Part shown: one piece after another, positions 7,034 to 15,213 of the stretch
Layout of the letters: each line of letters begins with the position of its first letter
Numbering within the stretch: position 1 is the stretch's first letter
Notes under the pieces: model-generated
What the model saw: only the letters and a program-made list of their open reading frames with translations
What the model was told of the DNA's origin: nothing
Database searches by the model: none
Source: CAYVQZ01 sp964453435
Lineage (GTDB): Bacteria; Abyssobacteria; SURF-5
Direction of reading: 5' to 3'
NCBI GenBank assembly: GCA_964453435.1
Contig: CAYVQZ010000058.1
Span: 1 to 33,061, forward strand
Length of the DNA: 33,061 nt
Made by a program: the position numbers and the translations under genes

Positions 7034-8359
7034 TTACGAAGCCGGGCGGAAATGTTCGATCCTGTAATCGGGGTTGTTCTTGTAAATCTCAAAACGGGGG
7101 AGGGGCAGCAGGCCGATTTCCATGCTGACTTTCGCGAAATACACGGCCAGCCGGCTGTAAAACGCCAGCCTTCCGGGCATGCCTTGCATCTGGCCCGCCA
7201 GGAAAAACAAGGATTTGAAGAATTTTGGCGGACAGCCCTCGAACTTCATTGCCTGGTCAAGATGCGGATTGTTTTGGATTGCACAATTGCCGAAGAGAAG
7301 CGTTCGGGGCGAATTGCGCTCTTCCTTGTACGTCTTTCCCGCCACGATCACGAGGTCGTTGAAATCTTTGTCGCGGCTTAAGGCCGCCAGAAGAAGCGAC
7401 GGTCCCGAGAGACTGGCGAAGCATTGAGAGCACATCGCATCGGTGTAACAACGCACCTCGTAGCCGGTGTGTCCCGAGGCCGCCATGTCTTCGCCCGCTT
7501 TGGACGACCATTCGAGCGCCTGTGTGTGGTCCTCGATTCGCTCACCGCGAATCTCGATAGCGTCGTTGCTTTCCACCACATCCATCCTGTCGTGCCGCTC
7601 CGCATAAATTCGGAGCGGGTCGGAATCGGCGGGTTCGATACCCAACAGCCGGGCGCCCACCGCATCGGCGGCTAAGAAATCGGTCGACGCAGCAAGGATT
7701 CCGCGAGGATAGGCGGTGCCGACCGTTGCGTCCGGCCCCTTCTCCATTGCGTAGATTCCGTCGATTATCACCAAGTGCTGAGGTATTGTCTCCATCAGCC
7801 GCGAGATTCGATAGTGAATCACGCCGTGCTCGCCGTGGAAATACCTCTTGGAAGCCAGGTTCATGCAGCCTTTGAGGTTCTTGCTGGCCAGAGACACCTT
7901 CGTGTCCTGGTGAGTTTTCAGAACGGGTAAATTAATGAAAAAATCCGTGTCAAGGGCCGCCTCCGCAATATTCATGGGCACGTCTTCCGCTTTAATCTTT
8001 TTGTGAGGCCCCGCGTTGAAATCCACAAGCTTGACGCCATAGCGTTTTGCGAGATCATGATAATGAATCCATTTGTAACCTTTGGTCGTGTTTGTGCCGA
8101 GCTCGTCGGTTACGGTTCCCTCACCGACAGTGATGTCGGTTACTCCAAAATCCTTCAACGCCCGAATTGTGCCTTCCACGACCGCTGTCGTGGTTACGGT
8201 TCCATACGGGGGAATGAATCCTCCTCCGGCCGTGCAAATGTTGGGTTTGAGCAATGCGCGGTCGCTCGGCTTGAGGTTTTTAAATCCCTCGCACTGTTGG
8301 ATTGCTTCGGACACGGAATCGACGTTTTCGTACCGGACGATTGAGACAATCGGTTTCAT
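7034..8359 (-). CDS. DUF362 domain protein with C-terminal cysteine cluster
   Basis: This 441-residue protein has the DUF362 core: LKPSDRALLKPNIC (29-42), a DFGVTDITVGEG segment (70-81), FINLPVLKTHQDTKVSLASKNLKG (split over 141-164) and HLVIIDGIYAMEKGP (195-209). DUF362 proteins are poorly understood and many carry Fe-S centres. Here no ferredoxin-type CxxCxxCxxxC domain is present. The C-terminal part instead has C304, C310, C313 (CSQCFASL), C359 (LFGNCA) and C376 (EGCPP), which could bind one cluster. No signal peptide is seen, so it is probably cytoplasmic. It lies 128 bp upstream of the aminotransferase and 203 bp downstream of a small membrane protein, all in one direction. The reaction is unknown. 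Confidence 0.85.
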   Translation of the reverse strand: MKPIVSIVRYENVDSVSEAIQQCEGFKNLKPSDRALLKPNICTAGGGFIPPYGTVTTTAVVEGTIRALKDFGVTDITVGEGTVTDELGTNTTKGYKWIHYHDLAKRYGVKLVDFNAGPHKKIKAEDVPMNIAEAALDTDFFINLPVLKTHQDTKVSLASKNLKGCMNLASKRYFHGEHGVIHYRISRLMETIPQHLVIIDGIYAMEKGPDATVGTAYPRGILAASTDFLAADAVGARLLGIEPADSDPLRIYAERHDRMDVVESNDAIEIRGERIEDHTQALEWSSKAGEDMAASGHTGYEVRCYTDAMCSQCFASLSGPSLLLAALSRDKDFNDLVIVAGKTYKEERNSPRTLLFGNCAIQNNPHLDQAMKFEGCPPKFFKSLFFLAGQMQGMPGRLAFYSRLAVYFAKVSMEIGLLPLPRFEIYKNNPDYRIEHFRPAS

Positions 8360-8562
8360 CGTGAAGTTCCTCCGTCTTTGAATCGCGGTTGCAGGCGAAG
8401 GCAGGCGCCGCTCCGTTCAGGATGGCCCGTCACCCGTTCAGTCTATCATAAAAACCAACAAACTTCTTAATTGTACAAATTGACCGAAGTTCGTCAAAAA
8501 ATCGCTGCGTCCATGCAACTCGAACCTCTTTCCCCCCCCCGCATATTGCGAATCGACGCCGC

Positions 8563-8913
8563 TCAAAGCCAAATACAGTATCCGACCAGAAGGAGCAAAA
8601 CGACTCCGGCCCAATATTTGAATGCCTTGTCTCCCAGGTTCTTATATGATGGAAGGCTGACGACGTAGTCAAAAAAGAACAGGGCCATGCTGAAGACCGC
8701 CACCGACTTTGTCCACGCTGCGCCCGTGCGCACCCCGATTATGACTATAACCCAGCCGATTGTCTGAATCAGAGCGAGCAGGCCGAACATCTTGATATGT
8801 TCCATTGTCACGCCCATTTTGTTCGCGTCGACTTTTCCGGTCAGATTCTCATACGCCGCATGCCCGAAGCCGAGAATCGCGAGTATGGGAATCACATATT
8901 TCACTATCCACAT
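8563..8913 (-). CDS. Small four-helix membrane protein
   Basis: This 116-residue hydrophobic protein has likely membrane segments at about 3-20, 41-60, 66-85 and 97-115. A polar loop after the first helix (YENLTGKVDANKMG) is the only sizeable soluble part. I do not recognise a named family; DoxX-like or other small four-helix proteins have a similar size, but no diagnostic motif is visible. The start is well supported by GGGGAGGAAG just upstream. That site overlaps the end of the FAD oxidoreductase gene (stop to start is 16 bp), so translation is probably coupled. It may be a membrane partner or electron-transfer anchor for the oxidoreductase; this is inference from position only. Confidence 0.72.
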   Translation of the reverse strand: MWIVKYVIPILAILGFGHAAYENLTGKVDANKMGVTMEHIKMFGLLALIQTIGWVIVIIGVRTGAAWTKSVAVFSMALFFFDYVVSLPSYKNLGDKAFKYWAGVVLLLLVGYCIWL

Positions 8914-8929
8914 CGCAGCTTCCTCCCCG

Positions 8930-10246
8930 TTATTTGCCCATGCCCAGCCACAGATCGTATATCTTGAAATACCATTCGTAGGCGTTTGTCGCCAGATATG
9001 TTATCGCCGGTGAGGGGACTCCCCATAGACGCTTGTTTATCAAAGGATGACTGGTGAGGGGCGATGTTTCGCCGGCCATCAGTTGAGCAAGCATCTTCCC
9101 GGCGAGACATGCGAAGGCGACGCCGTGCCCGTTGTATCCCATGCTGTAGTAAATATTCCGCGACTCGCCCCTGCAGCCCACCGACGGCAGGAAATCCAAG
9201 GTGATCCCGACGCGACCACCCCATTGGTGCGTTATTTTCACATCCCTGAGCATGGGAAATTCGGACCTGAGGAAGTTCCTTTGCTCCCTGTAAACCTTTG
9301 GCGAATGGCTGTAATCGCGCTCATTGTTGTAGAAGCAGAGCGCATTCGCATCGTTGAACACGATGCGATTTTCCGGGGTGAGGCGAAGAGTCCAGAAAAG
9401 ATATTTCTGATTCTTGACCGGCTCGCGTTCGGACCAGCCAAACGCATCCAACTGCGAGTCGGTCAACGGCTCGGTCGCCGTGTTGTATACGTATAGAGGA
9501 ATCACTCTGTTCCGAAACAGGCCAAGCGGATTGGTGTAGGCGTTCGTCGCGAGAACGACGTCCTTGACCCTGAGATGCCCGAGCGATGTATAGAGTGAAA
9601 TCATCGGCCCGGTTTCGATGCGCGTGCAGCGCGAATTCTCGCAGATATCGACCCCGGCCGACTCGACCACGTTCTTCAGACCCCTGATAAACTTTCCCGG
9701 ATGAAACGTTCCATCATCCGGACTGTACAGCCCTGTGAGCGCTTTTGTTCCTTCAAACCGACTGCGGACTCTTGCCTTGTCGAGCCATTCGAATTCCGCT
9801 CCTATTGCCTCGTATGCCTTCACCTTTTTTTCGAGCAGCCTGATTTCTCTCTCGGTTTGAGCGATATCCAACCGTCCCGTGCTTGCGTACTCGCAGTCAA
9901 TGTTGTGCTCTCTGACCAGTTCCTCGACGAGCGAGATGGATTCAATCCCGAGTTGGTGATATCTCCGCGTCCCCTCCGGCCCCTGGCTCTTCATTATCGG
10001 GAGCACGTTATGCCCCAACAAACTGCTTGCGAGGCCCAGATTGCGACCGGAGGAGCCGTAGCCGATGTAATCGCTTTCCAGAACGACAATCTTTTTCTCG
10101 GGAAAACGCTGCTTAATGAAATACGCGGCGGCCAGTCCGGTAAAACCACCGCCCACAACTCCGACGTCCGCCTCGACAAACCCTGCGAGGGGCGGATTCG
10201 CCTCATACGGCATGTCCAGCCAAAGGTTATCTCCGCTCGTTCGCAT
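8930..10246 (-). CDS. FAD-dependent oxidoreductase, DAO family (PuuB-like)
   Basis: This 438-residue flavoprotein is of the D-amino acid oxidase/glycine oxidase superfamily. The dinucleotide-binding fold is at the N-terminus: DVGVVGGGFTGLAAAYF (28-44) and VVLESDYIGYGSSGRNLG (54-71). The SSGRN motif and the C-terminal YNGHGVAFACLAGKML resemble gamma-glutamylputrescine oxidase and related amine oxidases. It would oxidise a C-N bond of an amine or amino acid using FAD; the substrate is unknown. I choose ATG 10246 because family homology starts shortly after; an in-frame ATG at 10315 has no ribosome binding site. It follows the TetR gene on the same strand and is coupled to the small membrane protein downstream. 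Confidence 0.85.
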   Translation of the reverse strand: MRTSGDNLWLDMPYEANPPLAGFVEADVGVVGGGFTGLAAAYFIKQRFPEKKIVVLESDYIGYGSSGRNLGLASSLLGHNVLPIMKSQGPEGTRRYHQLGIESISLVEELVREHNIDCEYASTGRLDIAQTEREIRLLEKKVKAYEAIGAEFEWLDKARVRSRFEGTKALTGLYSPDDGTFHPGKFIRGLKNVVESAGVDICENSRCTRIETGPMISLYTSLGHLRVKDVVLATNAYTNPLGLFRNRVIPLYVYNTATEPLTDSQLDAFGWSEREPVKNQKYLFWTLRLTPENRIVFNDANALCFYNNERDYSHSPKVYREQRNFLRSEFPMLRDVKITHQWGGRVGITLDFLPSVGCRGESRNIYYSMGYNGHGVAFACLAGKMLAQLMAGETSPLTSHPLINKRLWGVPSPAITYLATNAYEWYFKIYDLWLGMGK

Positions 10247-10412
10247 TCTGTGGTTCTCTATCCTTGGGACCTGGCAGCGTTGTTTCTCCGAATGGTGGAG
10301 TGAGTGAATTTGCATCGCTCACTCGAAGAACCTTCAAAAGTTCGCGAGATTGTGAAGACATATTCAAGGAAACCTCGCGCTCTTACCTAAACCCCCTACG
10401 ACGTTCATTGCG

Positions 10413-11051
10413 TTATCCCTCTGCCTTCTTCAAAAGGCTCTCGATGAGCAGGTCGGTCGCCTTTTCCAGGCACTCTGTCCAGGGGCGTTCGAGCTTTTCC
10501 GTGCTGTTGAGAAGCATGAGGCCGATTATTTGGCCAAAAAAGATATCGCCGCAGACCAGGTGGTCATCCTCCCTGAACTCGCCGGTCGCCACTCCTTCGC
10601 GAAATATCTCGTGAAATATGCTGTCCATCTCATGCGTTTTCGATTGAAGCCGTTCGGCGAGTTCCGGACTCAAATATGGAAAGACCTCGAAACGAGTTAT
10701 GAAATACAGGCGAAAGAAATTCTGTCTTTGGCTTACGACGGAAACAATCGCTTCGCGCAGTTTTTGTATTTTTTCACGCGCGTTCGTTCCTTGTCTCACC
10801 GATTCTTTTGCGGTCGCAATCAGATAATCCATTCCGCGCTCGACCGTGGCGACGTATATCGCCTCCTTGCTTGGGAAGTAATGGTAGAGGCTTGCCCTGT
10901 TGAATTCTGCAGCCTCTCCAATGTCATTCATGGTGGTGGCTGAGAATCCTTTTTTGAGGAAAAGCTCTTCTGCGCTGTCGAGAATCAGTTCGACTCTCTG
11001 CTGGCGTTCCCGCTCGCGCCTCGAAAGGTTTCGTTTGTTTGTGGCCAGCAT
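10413..11051 (-). CDS. TetR/AcrR family transcriptional regulator
   Basis: This is a 212-residue regulator. The N-terminal DNA-binding domain is clear: ILDSAEELFLKKGFSATTMNDIGEAAEFNRASLYHYFPSKEAIY (split over about 23-66) with the helix-turn-helix at about 38-60. The C-terminal ligand domain is divergent, as is usual. It is first in a minus-strand series leading into the FAD oxidoreductase and the aminotransferase/transketolase genes. It is divergent from the sulfatase gene, with 286 bp between the two start codons. A good sigma-70 promoter (11095-11123) lies upstream, and palindromes in the short leader suggest autorepression. The ribosome binding site is weak. The inducer is unknown; a metabolite of the adjacent pathway is the natural guess. 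Confidence 0.92.
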   Translation of the reverse strand: MLATNKRNLSRRERERQQRVELILDSAEELFLKKGFSATTMNDIGEAAEFNRASLYHYFPSKEAIYVATVERGMDYLIATAKESVRQGTNAREKIQKLREAIVSVVSQRQNFFRLYFITRFEVFPYLSPELAERLQSKTHEMDSIFHEIFREGVATGEFREDDHLVCGDIFFGQIIGLMLLNSTEKLERPWTECLEKATDLLIESLLKKAEG

Positions 11052-11061
11052 GGGTTTTTCT

Positions 11062-11083
11062 CAACAGTTGTTTGATTTTTCAA
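11062..11083. promoter_or_regulatory. Candidate TetR operator palindromes
   Basis: Two adjacent inverted repeats, CAACAGTTG (11062-11070) and TTGATTTTTCAA (11072-11083), lie between the predicted TetR transcription start (about 11088) and its ATG (11051). This is a classic site for autorepression. The symmetry is seen; binding is inferred. Confidence 0.35.
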
Positions 11084-11094
11084 CGATACGTCTA

Positions 11095-11123
11095 ATACTA
11101 CCATGACCGGAAAGCCATGTCAA
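11095..11123 (-). promoter_or_regulatory. Sigma-70 promoter of the TetR gene
   Basis: Read on the minus strand, an exact TTGACA (11118-11123), a 17-bp spacer and TAGTAT (11095-11100, 4 of 6 to consensus) precede the TetR ATG by about 45 bp. Confidence 0.6.
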
Positions 11124-11226
11124 GCACAAAAATACCGCAGAGCGCCAAATCGGCGCCGCGGAAATTCAATTTTCACTTTACAAAGGTCGATTCCGGTTCT
11201 TCAGTAAAAGACCGGGCGAATTTCAC

Positions 11227-11256
11227 TTGTAATCGCGCATCTCCGAGTAGTATCAT
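11227..11256 (+). promoter_or_regulatory. Possible sigma-70 promoter of the sulfatase
   Basis: TTGTAA (11227-11232), an 18-bp spacer and TATCAT (11251-11256) lie about 80 bp upstream of the sulfatase start. The match is moderate and was found by eye only. Confidence 0.35.
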
Positions 11257-11337
11257 CGTGCGTACGAAATTGGTCAGGCTCTCGAACACGTGAAAGCGCA
11301 AAGGTGGTTTTTTCGAACGAGGAGAGGAGGAGCACAG

Positions 11338-12906
11338 ATGAAGGGAAACGCCAGCTATCGGAAATTCGTGAGCGCACTTGCCGCCGCATATGTGGTTTTG
11401 TTTTTCCTGCGGCCCGCAATGGCGGAGACCGAACCCGCCATTCCGCATCCCCAACAGCAGGCAGAGGCGGAAAAGAAGCTCGATGCTTTGGAGAAGAAGT
11501 TCGGAAAGAAGCCGAATGTCCTCATCCTGATTGTGGACGATATGGGATGGGGCGACCCGGGCTGCTATGGGGGCGGCGCCATGGCCGGGGCCCCGACACC
11601 GAACACCGACCGACTTGCCCGCGAGGGATTGATGTTGACCTCGACGTATGCACAGCCGACGTGTTCGCCGACCCGCGCAACGATGATGACGGGCCGCCTG
11701 CCCATACGACATGGAATTTACCGTCCCCCGATGTACAGTGAAAAAGGTGGTCTCGTTGGTGAAGTGACAGCGGCACAGGTCTTGCGCGACGCGGGCTACG
11801 TCACCGCGCTGGTTGGAAAATGGCACCTCGGCGAGGCGGAAGACCAGCAGCCGCAGAATGTGGGATACGATGAATTCTACGGCTTCCTCGGTGTCTCCAA
11901 TATTTATACGGAGTGGAGGGACCCTTATTTCAATCCGGAAATCGTGTACAGCCCGCAGCGTACCGCCATGCTCGAGCAGGCCCCCTTCAGCAAGCACCTG
12001 GTTCAAGCGAAACGAGAGGAGAAACTGCAGCCACTGAAGGAAATAACGATTCCCGTGCTTGCCAACCTCGATCAGGATTTTGCGAATTACACGGATGATT
12101 TCCTTCGGAGAATGGCGAAAAGCGATAAGCCGTTCTATCTGATTCATGCGTTCTCGAAAGTCCATTTTGACAACTATCCCGCCGAGGGATATCACGGCAA
12201 ATCGCCCGCCAAACATCCGTATAAGGATGGGGTCATCGAAGTAGACGACATCGTCGGGCGCATAATCGGTACGCTGCATGAGACGGGGCTGGCGGAAAAC
12301 ACCCTGGTGTTTTTCACCTCCGACAACGGGCCGGAGGAAGACACGTGGCCGGACACCGGATACACCCCTTTTCGCGGAGGAAAAGGTTCGACCTGGGAGG
12401 GCGGCATGCGCGTTCCCGGCGTTGCGTACTGGCCCGGCACGATCAAGGGGGGCAGGGTATCTGACGGTTTGTTCGACCTGGCCGACCTGTTCAATACTTC
12501 GCTTGCCTTTGCAGGGGCCGAAGACAGGATGCCGACCGACCGGTACATCGACGGAGTCGACCAGACATCATTCTTGCTTGCCGATGAAGGCGAATCGAAC
12601 CGGCGAATTGTTCTCTACTATTTGAATGAGTATCCTGCAGCCATTCGGTGGGGCGAATACAAGGCGCACACCTACATTGTTGAAGTGGGCAACGGCGAAT
12701 ACGAGGCCATGGGGAGCATGCAGAACGCCACGGTCCAGAAGGCGGGGAAGGCCATTATCTACAATCTCTACATGGACCCCAAGGAGAGGAGCGCGGTCAC
12801 AATCAGGAAGCTCTGGCTTGCTCCGCTCCTCCAGAATGAAATGGTCCGGCACAAGATGAGCCTGATAAAGTATCCGCCCAAGAAGCCGCAGGTGACCATC
12901 GAGTAA
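11338..12906 (+). CDS. Exported sulfatase, FGly (Cys) type
   Basis: This is a 522-residue sulfatase. The start at ATG 11338 follows GAGGAGAGGAGG. An N-terminal signal peptide (basic start, hydrophobic core LAAAYVVLFFL, AMA site near residue 29) points to export. Metal-binding aspartates D67/D68 are in LIVDDMGWGD. The catalytic signature C109-S-P-T-R113 followed by ATMMTGR marks the cysteine that is converted to formylglycine. Later family blocks include VGKWHLG and FFTSDNGPE. The substrate (a sulfated glycan, steroid or phenol) cannot be told from sequence. No formylglycine-generating enzyme or anSME is encoded in the window, so the activating enzyme must be elsewhere. A strong hairpin terminator lies 14 bp after the stop. 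Confidence 0.93.
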   Translation: MKGNASYRKFVSALAAAYVVLFFLRPAMAETEPAIPHPQQQAEAEKKLDALEKKFGKKPNVLILIVDDMGWGDPGCYGGGAMAGAPTPNTDRLAREGLMLTSTYAQPTCSPTRATMMTGRLPIRHGIYRPPMYSEKGGLVGEVTAAQVLRDAGYVTALVGKWHLGEAEDQQPQNVGYDEFYGFLGVSNIYTEWRDPYFNPEIVYSPQRTAMLEQAPFSKHLVQAKREEKLQPLKEITIPVLANLDQDFANYTDDFLRRMAKSDKPFYLIHAFSKVHFDNYPAEGYHGKSPAKHPYKDGVIEVDDIVGRIIGTLHETGLAENTLVFFTSDNGPEEDTWPDTGYTPFRGGKGSTWEGGMRVPGVAYWPGTIKGGRVSDGLFDLADLFNTSLAFAGAEDRMPTDRYIDGVDQTSFLLADEGESNRRIVLYYLNEYPAAIRWGEYKAHTYIVEVGNGEYEAMGSMQNATVQKAGKAIIYNLYMDPKERSAVTIRKLWLAPLLQNEMVRHKMSLIKYPPKKPQVTIE

Positions 12907-12920
12907 TAGAGGACTCTTGA

Positions 12921-12960
12921 AAAATCTCTGCCCCCGCCAGCATGTCGGGGCAGGGATTTT
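12921..12960. terminator. Strong bidirectional hairpin terminator
   Basis: A 14-bp stem, AAAATCTCTGCCCC (12921-12934) with GGGGCAGGGATTTT (12947-12960), encloses a 12-nt loop. One T-G wobble is the only flaw. The AAAA/TTTT ends give a T-run on each strand. It terminates the sulfatase gene and could also serve a small minus-strand frame ending at 13009. Confidence 0.7.
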
Positions 12961-13008
12961 CTCGGGTTTGAAAGGTCCAAAAGCCGCGCGCTGTTTCTCG
13001 GACACGTC

Positions 13009-13170
13009 TCAGCTTGACGCGACGGATGCTTCTTTCTCAAGGGACGTCCTCTCGTCTTCGCTCAGATGGCTGAGGTACTGTTCGGCGATGTCGAGTCCGA
13101 ATTCCTGATTGCAGGCGTCGGGGAGCCGCCGGATGATCGGTCCCGGAACCATCTCCCACGGATGTCGCAT
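13009..13170 (-). CDS. Possible small protein, 53 residues
   Basis: This is a minus-strand frame between the sulfatase terminator and the aldolase. The peptide (beginning MRHPWEMVPGPII and ending KEASVASS) has strongly G/C-ending codons and a natural composition, with an acidic helix-like middle (LSHLSEDERTSLEKE). It ends 48 bp before the bidirectional terminator, as a real gene would. Against it, the ATG at 13170 lacks a ribosome binding site, and the frame stays open further upstream over the aldolase start. I recognise no family. It could be a small gene, a remnant of a longer one, or chance. Confidence 0.35.
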   Translation of the reverse strand: MRHPWEMVPGPIIRRLPDACNQEFGLDIAEQYLSHLSEDERTSLEKEASVASS

Positions 13171-13227
13171 GTTGACTCGAGAAATCGGCGCCATGCGGTG
13201 GATTTTTTCGGAAAGGAGGCCGTTATT

Positions 13228-14007
13228 ATGAAAAAAAACAACGTGAGGCGCGCGCTCAAGGACGGTCAGACCGTGTTTGGAACCATGGTTGTTGAATTCA
13301 CGTCTCCCGAGGTTGCCCGAATGCTGAGCGCGGCTGGTTTCGACTATATTTTTATCGACACGGAGCATGGTTCGTTCAATCACGAATCGGTCTTAAACAT
13401 AGTCAGGGCGGGGCGGTCAATGGACCTCACATGTCTCGTCAGGGCGCCGGACAACGCGTATCACCTCATTGCGAGGACCCTCGACCTTGGCGCGCACGGC
13501 ATCATGGTACCCCGGACCGAGACGAAGGAACAGGTGGAGAATATCATACGAGCCGCGAAATATCCGCCCTGGGGCTCGAGAGGCTTCGGGGTCAGGCCGA
13601 TTATCAGCGACTACGAGCCCGGCACTATCGCCGAACAGATCGAGCACCTGAACGAAGACACCATTGTCATAATACAGATTGAGAGCAGGCTGGCCGTCGA
13701 CAGCATCGAGGACCTCATATCCGTTGATGGCGTCGATGTCGCACTCATCGGACCTAACGACCTGTCCATCTCGCTGGGAGTTCCGGGCGACCATATGCAT
13801 CCATCAATGATTGCGGCTATCCAGAAGGTGGTGGGGTGTTGCGCGGAGAAGGGCATCGCGTCGGGTATCCACGTTCGCGACATGTCGGTCTTACAATTCT
13901 GGATGCAGCGGGGGATGACCTTCATCACCTGTTCCACCGATATCGGTTTGCTTATGACGGCTGCAATTGAAGCGGTGACGACACTCAGGCAATCGGTAAA
14001 GGGATAG
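13228..14007 (+). CDS. HpaI/HpcH-family class II aldolase
   Basis: This 259-residue protein is of the HpcH/HpaI aldolase family (metal-dependent pyruvate aldolases such as 4-hydroxy-2-oxoheptanedioate and 2-keto-3-deoxy-rhamnonate aldolase). Expected active-site residues are present: H47 in FIDTEHG, R72 in LVRAPDN, E152 in IIQIESR and D178 in IGPNDLS, with E152 and D178 the likely metal ligands. It should cleave or form a 4-hydroxy-2-oxo acid, giving pyruvate and an aldehyde. The start is ATG 13228 behind AAAGGAGG; longer in-frame starts lack a site. The ureohydrolase follows after 118 bp in the same direction. The exact substrate is unknown. Confidence 0.9.
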   Translation: MKKNNVRRALKDGQTVFGTMVVEFTSPEVARMLSAAGFDYIFIDTEHGSFNHESVLNIVRAGRSMDLTCLVRAPDNAYHLIARTLDLGAHGIMVPRTETKEQVENIIRAAKYPPWGSRGFGVRPIISDYEPGTIAEQIEHLNEDTIVIIQIESRLAVDSIEDLISVDGVDVALIGPNDLSISLGVPGDHMHPSMIAAIQKVVGCCAEKGIASGIHVRDMSVLQFWMQRGMTFITCSTDIGLLMTAAIEAVTTLRQSVKG

Positions 14008-14125
14008 TCTCCGGATTCTTGTCCGATGCCCATGCCGCAACAATGGAGCGATTGTGACCGAGAATGCAGAGGGAGAAAAGGGATATTTTTCTGAACAATG
14101 AGGGAGGAAAGGAAGCCGAACGATC

Positions 14126-15154
14126 ATGGATATGGAAAAACTGAAGCAACTGGGCGAAAAGGACATGTTCGACATAAAGAATAAGCAGCTTGCAGCCTAT
14201 ATGATGCGCGAGTTTCAGGAGAATCCGCAGCTGGCCGCGCCCCCGTACGCCGGTATTCCGACCTTTCTCGGAGCTCACTACAACCCTGACCTGACCGATT
14301 GCGACATTGCGCTGCTCGGGCTGCCGTTCGATCTGGGCGTGAGCGATCGAAGCGGCGCCCGCCTGGGCCCTCGCGAGATTCGCAACGCATCGGCGCGGGT
14401 CTCGGGTCCGATGAACTATCACACAAAGATAATCCCGTTCGATATCTGTCGAGTTGCGGACGCAGGCGATTTTGTTCCCGCAAACCAATTCAATCTGGAT
14501 CCTGCAATAGAAGAAATTGAGGCGCATTACCGCGAGGTCAAAGGGAAGGGTGTCGCGCCGCTCACCGCCGGCGGCGACCACTCGATCAGCTACCCGATCC
14601 TCAAGGCGCTGGGTTCGGACAAACCTCTCGGTTTGATACATATCGATGCCCATTGCGATACCTTCGGGGAATATGGGGGCAGCAAGGTTCACCACGGCGC
14701 TCCTTTCCGCAACGCGGCGCTTGCCGGCGCTATCGACCCGGAGCGCACGCTTCAAATTGGGATCCGCGGGCGGTACGAATTTCTCTGGGAATTTTCCTAT
14801 GATTCCGGCATGCGAGTCATCCATTCCGAGGAGTTCTACGAAATGGGCGTCGCGGCGGTGGTTGCAGAGGCCCGGCGGATTGTCGGCGATGCGCCCACCT
14901 ACATCAGTTTTGACATAGATGCCATAGATGCGATCCTGGCGCCGGGCACGGGAGGGCGCGAGGTGGGCGGCCTGACGCCGCTCGACGTACAAACGCTCAT
15001 ACGGGGTCTGCGGGGATTACACCTCGTCGGCGGGGACGTCGTGGAAGTCGCGCCGCAATATGATCCCAGCGGTGTCACGGCTTTCGTCGGCGCGGCAATA
15101 ATGTTTGAAATACTGTGCGTGCTCGCGGATTCGATTGCGTCCCGACGCCGGTAA
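14126..15154 (+). CDS. Agmatinase-family ureohydrolase
   Basis: This 342-residue arginase/agmatinase superfamily enzyme hydrolyses a guanidino group to an amine and urea at a dinuclear Mn centre. Metal motifs are complete: GGDHS (149-153), DAHCD (174-178) and SFDIDAID (261-268, ligands D263 and D265). The segment DAIDAILAPGTG replaces the usual LDPAFAPGTG, so the substrate loop differs from textbook agmatinase. Guanidinobutyrase, guanidinopropionase or proclavaminate amidinohydrolase-like activity is as likely as agmatinase. It lies downstream of the aldolase. With the PuuB-like FAD oxidase across the TetR gene it could mark polyamine or guanidino metabolism, but that link is inference. Confidence 0.9.
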   Translation: MDMEKLKQLGEKDMFDIKNKQLAAYMMREFQENPQLAAPPYAGIPTFLGAHYNPDLTDCDIALLGLPFDLGVSDRSGARLGPREIRNASARVSGPMNYHTKIIPFDICRVADAGDFVPANQFNLDPAIEEIEAHYREVKGKGVAPLTAGGDHSISYPILKALGSDKPLGLIHIDAHCDTFGEYGGSKVHHGAPFRNAALAGAIDPERTLQIGIRGRYEFLWEFSYDSGMRVIHSEEFYEMGVAAVVAEARRIVGDAPTYISFDIDAIDAILAPGTGGREVGGLTPLDVQTLIRGLRGLHLVGGDVVEVAPQYDPSGVTAFVGAAIMFEILCVLADSIASRRR

Positions 15155-15178
15155 GGCGGTGCGTCAGGATATCACAAT

Positions 15179-15213
15179 AAAGGACGTCCGCCCTCGTGAA
15201 ATCCCGGTCCTTT
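15179..15213 (+). terminator. Weak terminator hairpin after the ureohydrolase
   Basis: AAAGGAC (15179-15185) pairs perfectly with GTCCTTT (15207-15213) around a 21-nt loop, 25 nt after the stop codon. The T-run is only three bases. Confidence 0.35.

Noticed and set aside
14008..14125. Guanidine or other riboswitch before the ureohydrolase
   Set aside because: The 118-bp gap is short, and I see none of the conserved riboswitch core motifs.
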